From the NCBI GenBank assembly GCA_029237695.1, contig CM055268.1, positions 54,521,131 through 54,585,130 on the forward strand: a DNA stretch of 64,000 nucleotides, given 5' to 3'. Made by a program: the position numbers and the translations under genes. Origin of the DNA: Conchocele bisecta (lineage: Eukaryota > Mollusca > Bivalvia > Lucinida > Thyasiridae). Under the pieces are notes generated by a model that saw only the letters and a list, made by a program, of their open reading frames with translations, was not told where the DNA came from and did not search any database. Positions 10,810 through 22,100 of this stretch are shown piece after piece; the first letter of the stretch is position 1; each line of letters opens with the position of its first letter.

Positions 10810-11388
10810 CTCTCTGTTTCACGAAAGCTGCCCTGCCCAAATTTTACGCCCATATAAACAATTTGAAAACAATATTTTTTTCGATAATATTAAATGTAAT
10901 ATTATCAAAATTTAAGAATGAGCCTTCTTTTTATTTCGTGAAATTTGGTCAAATATTGATTTTATTGCGAAAAAACAATTTCCCCATGTTAAATCCCCAT
11001 AGACATCTTCATAGAGTGATGATGTCTATGGGGATTTAACATGGGGAAATATTTTTGAATTTCAGAAATACTGGACCGATTTTTAAAATTTAACTTTTGT
11101 TTTCTTAGTTAGATCATATCCGAGCTATCTAGTCAGGTTTCGGAGTCAATTTCCAAATGTTTTCGTTTTTTGACTCCCACACTTCCTTACCACTTTTTCC
11201 CCCATGTTAAATTCCCATAGACAAATAAATTTTTCGTAATAAAATCAATATTTGACCAAATTTCACGAAATAAAAAGAAGGCTCATTCTTAAATTTTCCT
11301 TTAATTTAATATTATCGAAAATAGTATTGTTTTTTAATTGTCTATATAGCCGTAAAATTTGGGCAGCTTTCGTGAAACAGACTATAGT
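10810..11388. mobile_element. MITE family 3 (CTGTTTCACGAAAGC ends), copy 1
   Basis: Inverted ends CTGTTTCACGAAAGCTGCC / GGGCAGCTTTCGTGAAACAG. The inside is itself nearly palindromic around GATGTCTATGGGGATTTAAC. It is absent from the matching place in block B (about 45283). An uninterrupted copy like this one shows what the host site of the large transposon at 33435 looked like. Confidence 0.8.
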
Positions 11389-12990
11389 ATCACTGAATAC
11401 ACACATGTTTATAGATATACGACAAATATCACCCACATGGTATGTGCGTGAGACTGAATAATGTGAACTGAGAATCATAATATGCAAACTCGTACACTGT
11501 GGTGTCACACTGTTGTCATGGAGGACAGCATACCACATGCACTATGGTGTCACAAAAATGTCCGCTAAGAATAATAAACCCCAAAGAAGATGTAACATGT
11601 GTCCACTAATTATCTCACTAAAATGTCATTAATATACCAGTAATTTATCGCACAGTTGTCCAATAAGGACCATAATAACACAAGGATTCCATGAAGATAT
11701 CCAATATGATAACAAGTCACTAAGATGCCACGAAGAATTCCACTCAGAATTGCATACCCCCAAGATATTCACTAAGGACACTATGTCTATAAGATTCGCA
11801 TGTGTTCACTCCCCACGACAATCTGTCTATTACGTCTTACGAATAATGGTGACAATACCCCAGTAATGTTAGTAATATCTCATCAATGTTCACATCAGTT
11901 CATTCCCAAAAGATACAATATCTCTCATTCACACAAATGACATCGCCCCATGTCATTCACGGTTAATTCCATCTTTGGAAATGTCAGTCTCGACCTGCCC
12001 ATATTGAAGCGACCCAGTAAGCGAAGCATCCTGATACACGCTTGTGTATTGTGTATTCCTGGCTTCGAATTGCATCACACATTTTGGACAACAAAACACG
12101 TCTGTCATTTTGTGCACACAACTTACAACACTCTCTGATGCATGCCTGAATGTTCACAATTATCATGTTTTTATGGTCATCTTCACACACCAGGAAACTT
12201 GTTTAGTTCGTAATAATTCACAATAGGTTGTTGGCATTTCCTGTGTGTGTTGAATGCAGCCGCCATATTTACTGGCGGTACTTGTTTTGGCTCGTGTCTG
12301 ATCGGAACTGTCCGTCCACACAATATAGTCATTCACTATGGTCAGTTTAGGTACACGACAGTCCGTTGCAGTTGACTGTGGTTCACAGGCAATACAGGTG
12401 TATTACTGTAAAAGTATTACAATAATATGATATAATACCTCACGGGGAAGTTATACTTATCTGGAGGACTCAATGCACCTGACACAAAGCGGGGGTTATA
12501 AGTACCTGTCCGTTCGTGTCGGTGTCTAGTGCAAGAAAGAGAGAGATTTGGGACATGTGCTCATGATGTAAACAAACCGCTCGTGCGTAGCGAAACACTC
12601 CACCCCGTTTTGTAAAAGAGAAGTGTGACAAGTACTATACATTAAATGACGTGGTTAAGAGGCTTATCCGTCAGACGTTGCAGTCCAACGGATATTTACT
12701 GGGTATAACCAGTTCTCGGCGGAACATAATCAAATATACACAATGGGTGAATGAATAGGGTCTCTCTAAGATGGAAGTATCACTATTAGAAAAAACACTA
12801 GTATTAAAATGACATGGATATTATCTTTTTTGGTTATTTTTATATTTTATATTGGTTTTTATTTCATTTTATATGTTTTATCTATTGGTGACACATGAAC
12901 ACAGAATGAGGTGATGAGCTATCTAGTATAATGTATGAATTACAGAAATTTGCTGTTTGCTATACAAGACGAAATGTATACATCACCAAA
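11389..12990. other. Non-coding part of block A
   Basis: Matches block B around the solo LTR and the LINE. 12338-12600 also shares segments with 59630-59880, next to the primer-binding site, so it may contain an old rearranged LTR. The short ORFs here are not convincing genes. Confidence 0.5.
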
Positions 12991-13112
12991 TTACATGCCA
13001 TTGTTATTACAAGCGAGGAAACTACAACAGAAAATTAATGCAATATGAGTTGCGGCATCATACACGTATGTTGCCAAGTATGATTTCTGAGTAGGTTGAT
13101 ACACCAGTACTA

Positions 13113-13651
13113 TAGTCTGTTTCACGAAAGCTGCCCAAATTTTACTGCCATATAAACAATTCAAAAACCATATTTTTTTCCATAATATTAAATTAAAGGA
13201 AAATTTAAGAATGAGCCTTCTTTTTATTTCGTGAAATTTGGTCAAATATTGATTTTATTGCGAAAAGTTGATTTGTCTATGGGAATTTAACATGGGGGAA
13301 AAAGTGGTAAGGAAGTGTGGGAGGAGTCAAAAAAACGAAAAAATTTGGAAATTGACTCCGAAACCTGGCGAGATAGCTTCGATATGATCTAACGGTCCAG
13401 TATTTCTAAAATTAAAAAAAAAATTCCCCATTTTAAATCCCCATAGACATCTTCACTCCGTGAAGATGTCTATGGGGATTTAACATGGGGAAATTGTTTT
13501 TTCGCAATAAAATCAATATTTGACAAATTTCACGAAATAAAAAGAAGGCTCATTCTTAATTTATCCTTTAGTTTAATATTATCAAAAGAAATCTTGTTTT
13601 TGAATTGTTTATATAGCCGTAAAATTTGGGCAGCTTTAGTGAAACAGACAG
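13113..13651. mobile_element. MITE family 3, copy 2, flanked by TA
   Basis: 539 bp with inverted ends (TA/CT)GTCTGTTTCAC, flanked by TA at 13111-13112 and 13652-13653. Block B shows the empty site with a single TA (52207-52208). It keeps the internal GATGTCTATGGGGATTTAAC palindrome. Confidence 0.85.
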
Positions 13652-13707
13652 TAGATAGCAGAAACATAATTAGACATACATCACAAGTACATTAGACAAA
13701 CAAAACG

Positions 13708-14897
13708 GACACAATTGTGTCACTATTCCACCTGTTCTAAAAGTTACGAGTGCCAGCTATACAGATATAATCATTTAGTAATATTTATTTTACTGATAGT
13801 GACGCGCCGTGGTATCAGGCTATTTTCATATGCAAATGAGGCATTCTATTTTTTAATTATTTATACTAGTTAAATGCGTCACCTAAAAAAATAATATTCT
13901 CGACAGATTTTAAAGTATGATCATTGCACGTCAAAAACAAATACAGAGAATAAATAATAATGTCCGGTAACATGTTAAGGAAACACGGTTTTCGCCCCTG
14001 ATCTCAGTGTGGAAATTTAATTCCGATATAAACTGTATAATAATACCAATCATTACGTGGGGTAATGGTGAATGAATGTTTTTTTTTGCCAGAACATGTC
14101 TCAGATAATGTCCCTGATATAAACAACATTTTGTGCCTACTGACATGACTGAGTGGGCATGTAAAGGGGTTAAAGTCAGCGGTTATATATTTTACGACTG
14201 ACATTATCATATGGCAGATATAATAGGGCCGCCTGATATACTTCAAGTTCATTTTAGCTGAGACATCACACTTCCGTCTCTCTGTTTTCTATAGTGCAGG
14301 CAAATATAACGCAGGGCTACTTTCGGTGTATATCACCCTGCGTTACAGACAGAAACTTCAGGTTAAAGGAGATATAACAAGCTTCTGTTTTCATGATACG
14401 CTTATGTATTCATCATTTATATATCAAATAAAACAAATTTTACAGTAATCCGACCAGTATGTGCCGTTCTTTTACGGATTTCATATTCCGGACAGCCAGT
14501 TTTTCCACTAACTTCCCCTTATTTTGCTTACCACAGTTATTTCCCTTTGCGGTCACGTGGGTATATAACGTATCCGTAGAACTTCCGAAATGTATGCTAC
14601 TACGATTATTACACGTAATAGTTCAAGACTACTTAGAACTCCAGTTTATTAGACGGCTGATATAAATATATGGGACTGTACTGTACTGTAAAAGTATAAG
14701 AATGACCTAGTTACAAACTACATACTGAAATACGACAATGGGTGACAAAATGGAAATACTGTGCAATTTTTAACAGCTGCAGGATACCAGTCTGTATATA
14801 CATTTATTTATATTTACATCGTCAGGTTACAATCTATGTTTTAACCGATAGTACTTATATATAATGCTAAATCAGACGGGCAACATAGTAGACACTT
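13708..14897 (+). repeat. Dispersed repeat, partner of 62046-63243
   Basis: About 1.2 kb that matches 62046-63243 almost base for base, in the same orientation. Its left part is a member of the TGTCACTATTCCACC MITE family, here without the left terminus. Both copies end at the same point (GACACTTAT). The right copy then runs into the nuclease-like ORF at 63251, which the left copy lacks. Confidence 0.8.
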
Positions 14898-15763
14898 ATC
14901 AGAGCTGTCAGGTGCATAGATGGATCTGGTGCTATGCTGGTCAATCTGTTATAACGTCATTCTTGTAGGCTATTGTCCACTTATAATGAAACAATATCGT
15001 ACATGGGGTCAATTAAGGAAAGCCCGGGGTGACAGCAGTGGGAAAATTAGTCGCTCTAATTGCCACGGGGGGTGGGGTGTTGTTTGAAGATTGTTTCAAC
15101 ATCCGCTGTACACTGCGACTGAGAATGTGCAATAAGCCAAACACAACACGGGGCTTATATGGCGTTTGCGACCAGTGTAGATCCAGTGAAGTTTGTACAT
15201 TCGCACAGTCTGAACAGGATCTGCACTTTTCGGCATTCCTTCAATAAAACACATTAACATGCAACCTAGATCGTATTTAGACTGCAGGAGTGTTATATTT
15301 GATTAGGACCTACACTAGTCACAATTCACACAAACCCCATTTCTCCAGTCACAGCCACATATAGGCCAAGCTTCGACGTAACCACCATTTGAAAAAAACA
15401 ACGATTTTCTTCTGGAAAACATCTTTAGTTTTTAACATCAAGTCCAAACATTTTCTATTTATTTGAAGCAAGTCAGTAGGAAAATAGATTAGAAATAGTA
15501 AAACATTTAATGTACATGTGAAAATTGAATATATACTTTTAATTCTTTTTATCTGTCAACGAACAAAATATGTGATTTAGTTATATTTTAGTATTCGAAA
15601 ACAGTATTTACGGAAATAAAAGCGAGTGGACATTCAAGTTACACAATTTTAGTCCTGCAATATAACATTGATCCATGTATAAAAACAAACACATCAAGAT
15701 TGGATTTTCGGAACTGTAGAAAGCACCCTGATGTGCACAGAGTATCTATTCTACCATTTCTGT
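14898..15763. other. Intergenic, no gene recognised
   Basis: Contains a 72-codon ORF (15029-15247) that holds a CAGTGTAGATCC...GTCTGAACAGGATCTGCAC segment. That motif type resembles dispersed repeats of bivalves, so I do not call it a gene. Otherwise AT-rich DNA. Confidence 0.45.
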
Positions 15764-16090
15764 CAAATTGGACTCAACCAATCTGCTTGGAATAGATGTG
15801 GCCTTGCGGATTCAATATACACCTGCCGCATTATTGTTGACATCCGTTTGAACGTTGCTTCACACGTCTGTCACTGACAAGGATAGATAAACAAAATGGA
15901 TTCAACCAATCAGCATAGAATATGTGTGGCTTCATTGAATTCAGAATACACCTGTCCCAAGATCCACTTCTATCTATCTATTTGCCTGCGGTCAAATCAT
16001 CGGATAAGTTGTTTGTTATTAACAGATTAATAACCTCCGGCGGCATCCGTTTGAACATAGCTACACACGCGTGTCACTGATTATTTCAAC
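15764..16090 (+). repeat. Imperfect direct repeat, two units
   Basis: GA(C/T)TCAACCAATC.GC...TACACCTG followed by CATCCGTTTGAACGTTGC and CACACG(T/C)(C/G)TGTCACTGA occurs twice, about 135-205 bp apart. Non-coding. Confidence 0.5.
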
Positions 16091-17300
16091 TCGAAATTGT
16101 CAAAGCACAAGTATGCTGAAGTAACATTATGCAAAGCATTACAGAATCAATTTGTTTGACCGTGAATTACAACCGACTTCCGCACAGATAGTCGTCGCCG
16201 ACGATTGCAACCAACAAACAAATAATCCAAGTATAACTAGGCGAAGGAAAAAATAACGATTAACGTATATTTTAAACGACAAAAACGAAGAAATTATGCA
16301 ACAAATACATGATGTCCGTAAATCCAAACAATATTATATAAGAAACCTTCATCCACCAATCAGGTAAGCTGTTTTTAGCGCGTTTTGAAGAAACTAAGTG
16401 ATAGTTTGTAATGTGACCTTTAATATTTAACATCCTTCTAGTTTCCCTAGGAATTCCAACGCTTCACTTACATTTGCAGCATTTGCTAATTTGTTTTACA
16501 TCTGTTAAACCTTTCAACAAACCATTGCGGGCTGTAATATATCTTCTCCCAGGGCTCCAGATAAGGAATTAGTAATTGAGTATTGTTACTCCATCATTTC
16601 TGAAGCAATTGGGTATTTCCAAATTTTAATTGGGTAAAATTAATCACACTACTGTTTACACATATCAACAGACAGCAATTATGGAATAGTTTGTTTCGAA
16701 ATGAAAATTTATCTTGGCATTTCATTACAATTGTCTCCTTGGAGACAATTCTAATGAAATACCAAGATGTGTTTTCATAGACAAATACGAAAACTATGTT
16801 ATATTGGTGGTCTTTTTATTGTTTTCTGCAGCATGATAAAGGTACCTCACTTGTTCTCACTACTTCTGATTTCAATTCGGTATTTACGCAAATACGCAGC
16901 TTATCTGGAGCTCTGTTGTCCATACTTTTCCTATTAAAGATCTGTATCTATAACACGGTGGCTATAGTACGTCACCGGCACAGGTCTGCTAATTGGATGG
17001 GGTACCCTAAACGAAGCGATTTCGTGCGACGAAGCGCAAATGCCCCGGACAATTGAATAGCAACATCGGAGGATGTCGACGTCATCGTAGAGTTAGCCGT
17101 ATAGGAGTTATTTCGGGAAAACCTACATTTTTCATTATATTAATATGGGATGCAGTCGGATCCAAAATATGATCCGAAATCGGTTTATAGATAGTTTATA
17201 AATACTAAAAGAATCGCACGAACACACCAAGCCCTGACAGAGTAGCGTTGACATGCAATGATACTTCATATTCGCCATCAGATCAACTCGAACATTAACG
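16091..17300. other. Intergenic, no gene recognised
   Basis: No convincing ORF. An imperfect hairpin (about 16693-16785) is centred on GTCTCCTTGGAGAC. The rest is AT-rich with no repeat I can name. Confidence 0.45.
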
Positions 17301-17309
17301 CGACATATA

Positions 17310-17505
17310 CAGTGGAACCTTTCCATCCCCAGGATGTCCGGTTTGGAGATGTTCCACTGTAAATCAGACATGTGAGCACTTCATGACACATTCTAGTGTT
17401 TTGCAATCGTGAAAAGTCACTGTAATCAGAGATACATAACAGCGAAACACATCTAAGGTAAACATCCACGTTTTCCCGGGTGTCCAGTTTAGAGAGGTTC
17501 CACTG
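17310..17505. mobile_element. Tc1/mariner-type MITE (CAGTGGAACC ends)
   Basis: 196 bp flanked by TA, with inverted ends CAGTGGAACCT / AGGTTCCACTG. It holds an inner inverted copy of the same end near 17330-17361. Similar in size and ends to 43755-43948. A fragment of the same terminus occurs at about 22830-22860. Confidence 0.7.
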
Positions 17506-17577
17506 TATAACTACATGTATGGATGCACTCGGGTTTCAGTTCGTGTGATTCGTATATGCTGGATGTTGTGGCATTTA

Positions 17578-18010
17578 ACGGAGCCCCGCATGGGACGTAG
17601 AATTCTTTTTTTTTATTAATTCGTTCCCACGAAATAACAATTGGTTTTCTCAATTTAACAATTCGTTCCCGTGAACAATTCGTTCCCTCAATTTAACAAA
17701 TGCGAAACGCGAACAAATGGTTAATTCGTGGGAATGAATTGTTATATCGTGGGAACGAATTGTTAATTCGTTGGAACGAATTGTTAAATTGAGGGAACGA
17801 ATTGTAATTTCGTGGGAACGAATTATTAAAGTGAGGGAACGAATAATTGTCATTTCGTGGGAACTAATTGTTAATTCGAGGGAACTAATTGTTATATTGT
17901 GGAAACGAATTGTTAATTCGAAGGAACGAATTGTTAAATTGAGGGAACGAATTGTTATTTCGTGGGAACGAATTAATAAAAAAAAATCCATGTCCTCTGC
18001 GTGTCTCCGT
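17578..18010. mobile_element. hAT-like MITE with internal minisatellite (copy 2)
   Basis: It opens ACGGAGCCCCGC and closes with a decayed GTCTCCGT. The inside is the same GGGAACGAATTGTTAATTCG array as at 3425-3897. ATTTAAC is present at both flanks, offset by a base or two, which suggests a partly eroded 8-bp duplication. Confidence 0.75.
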
Positions 18011-18059
18011 ATTTAACAGCATTTCTCACATACTATGCGATACTTCTATACTAGTCCAA

Positions 18060-18670
18060 AGGATTCAAGGCGGCTCATAACACAGCTACATGTGTTGCTT
18101 TTCCGCAAATCTTATCAAAATCAGTGAAGCGGTTCACAAGTTATTGTAAAATGAAAGATGTTACAAACGTACGCACGCACGTACGAACGTACATGGACTA
18201 ACTCTGTATCCCATTTTGCATATCAACAATTGCGGACGAGTGTTGTAATTGCGGACGGTACGTTCGTTATCCCCGCGTGCATACGTTAGTAGCACCTTTC
18301 ATTTTTCAATAACTTGTGAACCGGTTCACTGATTTTGATAATATTTGGCTACAATGTGTGTCTATGGATGGTGCTTTGTTTTGCATACGAACCACAACCG
18401 ACCGCCCAAGGTCAAGGTCACTGATGACTTGTGTTCACCTTGTTTGTAAGGTAAATTTGTTAATGTTTTTTGTTTATTCAATAACTTATGAACCACTTCA
18501 CCGATTTTCATAATATTTGGCCACAATGTGTGACTATGGATGGCGCTTTGTATTGCCTACGATCCATGTCCGACCGCCCAGCGTCAAGATCAATGGGGAC
18601 TTGACACATGTTCACCTTGTTTGTAAGGCATATGCGTTAAAGTTTTTTTCGTTTATTCAATAACTTGTTT
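18060..18670. repeat. Inverted plus tandem repeat region
   Basis: AATCAGTGAAGCGGTTCACAAG (near 18120) is inverted at 18305-18345. The segment CAATAACTT(G/A)TGAACC...CCGCCCA(A/G)GGTCAAG then repeats with a period of about 175 bp to 18670. It lies downstream of the GCKR-like stop codon, before the possible poly(A) signal at 18757-18762. Confidence 0.55.
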
Positions 18671-18756
18671 TATTATAAAGGCTGCTAGCGAGGGGATTAG
18701 CTTAATAATAACGACGCCCTTGTTGTATGTAGTTGCCGTGTCTTCAAAGACACACA

Positions 18757-18762
18757 TTTATT
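18757..18762 (-). promoter_or_regulatory. Possible poly(A) signal of the GCKR-like gene
   Basis: TTTATT on the plus strand gives AATAAA on the minus strand, about 270 bp after the stop codon of the last GCKR-like exon. Position is the only support. Confidence 0.3.
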
Positions 18763-19027
18763 TACAAAAAAAACATATGCTACATATATGAGCCCGGATC
18801 TGAAATAATCTCCCTTATTGTATTGTCGTATTTTCGCCGATATTGATAGAAAAAAATGCAATAGTTTCCGTAAATGACGTCAAAAGTTGACACAAAGTTG
18901 CTGATTTTTTTTTCAATTTTCGAATTCATCAATATAACTGAATTTTAGAAATGAATGCCGTCGAAAAATGTCTCATATGTCTTTGTCCGTCCTATGCTCC
19001 CTTCCAGAAGACATCTACGCATGCGCC

Positions 19028-19168
19028 TCATTGCGCCTCAATGGTGGCGTGCCGGTTGCCTAGGGCCGCAACAATGGTCGTGCGTATGACGGGCTGGGCA
19101 GACAGAGCCCGTTTGGCCGCGTTGATAGAACACCCCAATACGGCGGAAACCAGCGCCACCGGCACGAT
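19028..19168 (-). CDS. GCKR: GCKR-like last coding exon
   Basis: Acceptor ATTTCAG, 46 codons (IVPVALVSAVLGCSINAAKR...ATIEAQ), then TGA. It joins KEK of the previous exon to IVPVALVS, where GCKR has EQVIPIALLS. It ends soon after the homologous region, as the family does. Confidence 0.88.
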   Translation of the reverse strand: MVPVALVSAVLGCSINAAKRALSAQPVIRTTIVAALGNRHATIEAQ

Positions 19169-22100
19169 CTGAAATGAACGAAACAACACCAATCCATGTA
19201 ATGATACACCAGGATTAAGCTAGCTAGAAGCCATTGTATGTATCTGCACGTGACATTTGTGTACATAACCACTCAGTTAATAATAAGTGTATACTTGTGT
19301 CACTATTCCACCATTTCTAAAAATTACGAGTGCCCGCTATACAGGTATACACTTATTTAATATATATAAATGTCACCGACTGGGGCTCACACGCTCTCAT
19401 ATGGCGGTGGTCAATAATGTAGAGTTGGCTCTACACATAAATTCCCCACACGGGTTCTAATGGACCAAATTACAAGTAAAACGCCCACTGTCTTCAATCT
19501 CTGTAATTATACGATCTGTAAATATATATGAAATATATTTAAGTCAATGTAATAATATAGGCATCTGAAGTTGTGAAAACACAACTTCAATCACACAGGT
19601 CTATGGAAAAGTGCAACGGGGCATAGCGCGCAGCATGCATTGTGCATATTAGTGATCACATGACCTGAACGTGTACAAGGGCCCATTATTGCAGTACCGT
19701 TATATACACGGGATGTAAATAATAACAAACGAGGGTTGATACAAAAGTAATTTTATTTCAGCCTACGACATAAAGAACATTTTCTGTCTACTGAGTGTGC
19801 CTTCTGAGTGGGCATGTAACTTTAACGCTCGGGTACAGTTCTTATAATTTCTGGGGGCCCGTTTCACTAAACTTCGTACGACTAAAATGTTCGTAAGCGC
19901 AAATTTCGAATCGTCTGGAAATTTCAATTGATGGATTTTCATTTATTGAGCATAGGCTGCATATGCAGCATATGCAGCCTATGCTCAATAAATGTAAATG
20001 CAATAATTGTTTACAAGAAAACATTGTTAATGTGAAATTTACAGACTATCATGATTTTGCAATTACGAACATTTTATTCGTACGAAGATGATTAGTGAGA
20101 CGAGCCCCAGCCGTACATGCATACAGACGTATTTAAAACGACAACTCTTCATCAGCAAAACGACAAAACATTTGTTAAAAACTCTACCTAAGTCAAATGA
20201 TGCACATAGCTGAGTTTTGGTAAACCAGCCATGACGGCGTGAGTCGGTATCTACGGAGCCCCGCAGGGGGCGTCGAATTTTTGTTTTTATTAATTCTTTC
20301 TTTAAATTGAGGGAACGAATTGTCCTTTCGTGGGAACGAATTGTCATTTCGTGGGAACGAATTGTTAATTCGAGGGAACGAATTGTTTTATCGTGGGAAC
20401 GAATTGTTAATTCGAGAGAACGAATTGTTAATTCGAGGGGACGAATTATTCAATTGAGGGAACGAACTGTTATTCGTGGGAACGAGTTAATAAAGGTTAG
20501 AAGACACCATATGGTGCAAAATCGCACAGGGTGTATGCAAAAGTAGTCCAGTATAAAAAAATAGTGCGGGTGTTTTGAGGTCACAGACACCGTTTGCTTG
20601 CAAATCTTGATCGTTACTACCCAGTTTCACTTGAGGAACATTTCGGGGTGCCTTTAACACCAATTTTCAGCATATTTGTAGCATTTAAAAGAAAACACTG
20701 AACCTGTTGGTCACTTGATGTAAACGGAGTTTCCGTGGCCAAAAAATTTACACAATATTGGAGGATATGACAAGGTTGGATTTTTCTTTCTTAGGTGTAA
20801 GTGAACCTATTGTTTAGTTCATGCAGAACCAGTACATACTGGCTGCAGGTCATGTACAAGTGAGTCCCACAGCATCCATACGAATAGTGAAAGTAGGAGA
20901 GACTGGCCTTATTGGATGGCATTCGGTTAAATTATATAGTAAAACTATTTGGTGGTGTCTAACCTAAAATAAAACCCATGTCCTCTGCGGGCCTTCATAG
21001 GTATCGGTAATTTCACGAATCACGGTACGCAACCGTTAACCGATTCTAACAATACTATGACGTCGGTTATCTTTCTTGAATGAAAATGTACAGAGTTAAC
21101 ATTTACAATTTGTACAGAGTTAACGTTTACAAGTTCTCACCATGAATATTTTCATAGCAGTGAGGATATCTCTTTCACAATCTATGGATTCTAACTTTCA
21201 TATGCGGAATAAACACACAATTGTGTAATTGCACTTTGGTCACGAACCTCTGGTTAACAATCGATGCTCGTATATTTGATATAAATAAAATTCACCAACA
21301 TTTAAATGAACACGAACGGCATACAGTTTTGTTAGAATTATATTCAGTTATAAGCTGGTGCCGATGTTGTTGTCTATCGGAGCGTGTGTCCCGGTGACAC
21401 ATCCTGAACATCGATCGCTGGTTCTCGGCCGATCTGTCCAGAATCGCTGTCTCCAATGCACTCCAAATCTAGTCGCTCTCGCTGCCTCGTCGCACGATCG
21501 AGCGGTTACAAAATTGGTCCATAGTCGCTCTCATTGGGTAACTGTGTGCACCGTAGGGTTTAAACTGTTTCACTTCACCTTCTCGTAGATTTCGGGTCTA
21601 AATTGGGAAGTTGGGGGTAACTCTAAGAACTGTTTATGACGCTCCCATACGGCATTGCATGTAGCAATCTGCCATTTTTTTTGTTCAAAATGACAAGACA
21701 AACAGACGTGTGAGATTTATTTCGTATATCACAATTTTCTTATTTCAAATATGTCGGCCGAGCGAGTAGCATCTAATTATAATTGGGATCAAGTGAACAT
21801 TATTCTCGGGCGTGATTGTATTTTATTTGTGAACTGTCGCCTATTTCACCAACATTGCAAAGTATACTTTTCTAGCAAAGTATACTTTGAGGGAGAAATT
21901 TTCAATTTAAGAACAAAAATATTAATTTTTATTATACTGAATTTATTACATTATCACAGCCAAAATGGCTGTGATAATGTAATACATTCAGTATAATAAT
22001 TCTGTATACTTTTAATCCTCAAATATATGCAGTGGTTAGTTCTGTATGAAATAATGCATTTCCGGAAAAATAAATGATTAATCCTTCAAAGTATACTAGA

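Larger units (their letters stand above)
7736..13690 (+). repeat. Segmental duplication, block A (partner of 42992-52258)
   Basis: The unique-looking parts of this block (7736-8304, 9486-10809, 11389-13112, 13654-13690) match block B in order and orientation with only scattered differences. Each copy carries insertions that the other lacks: here 8305-9485, 10810-11388 and 13113-13651. The order is exact enough to read the empty sites base by base. No host exon is recognised inside. The left end of block B is lost in the assembly gap. Confidence 0.85.

Noticed and set aside
14459..14665. 68-codon ORF conserved at 62789-63013
   Set aside because: Conservation is explained by the 1.2-kb dispersed repeat. 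A 14-bp insertion (not a multiple of three) in one copy shows no coding constraint.
15029..15247. 72-codon ORF with C..CRSS.VC
   Set aside because: It contains a segment resembling a dispersed bivalve repeat; no gene support.
17650..18016. Opposed ORFs of 81-113 codons (ERIV.SWERI and RSHEITIRSL)
   Set aside because: Both strands of the same GAACGAATTGTTAATTCG array; artefacts of a 20-bp repeat.
18951..19172. 73-codon plus-strand ORF with an initial C..C
   Set aside because: Antisense of the last GCKR-like exon.
20307..20546. 79-codon ORF rich in RERIV
   Set aside because: Same minisatellite, third copy.
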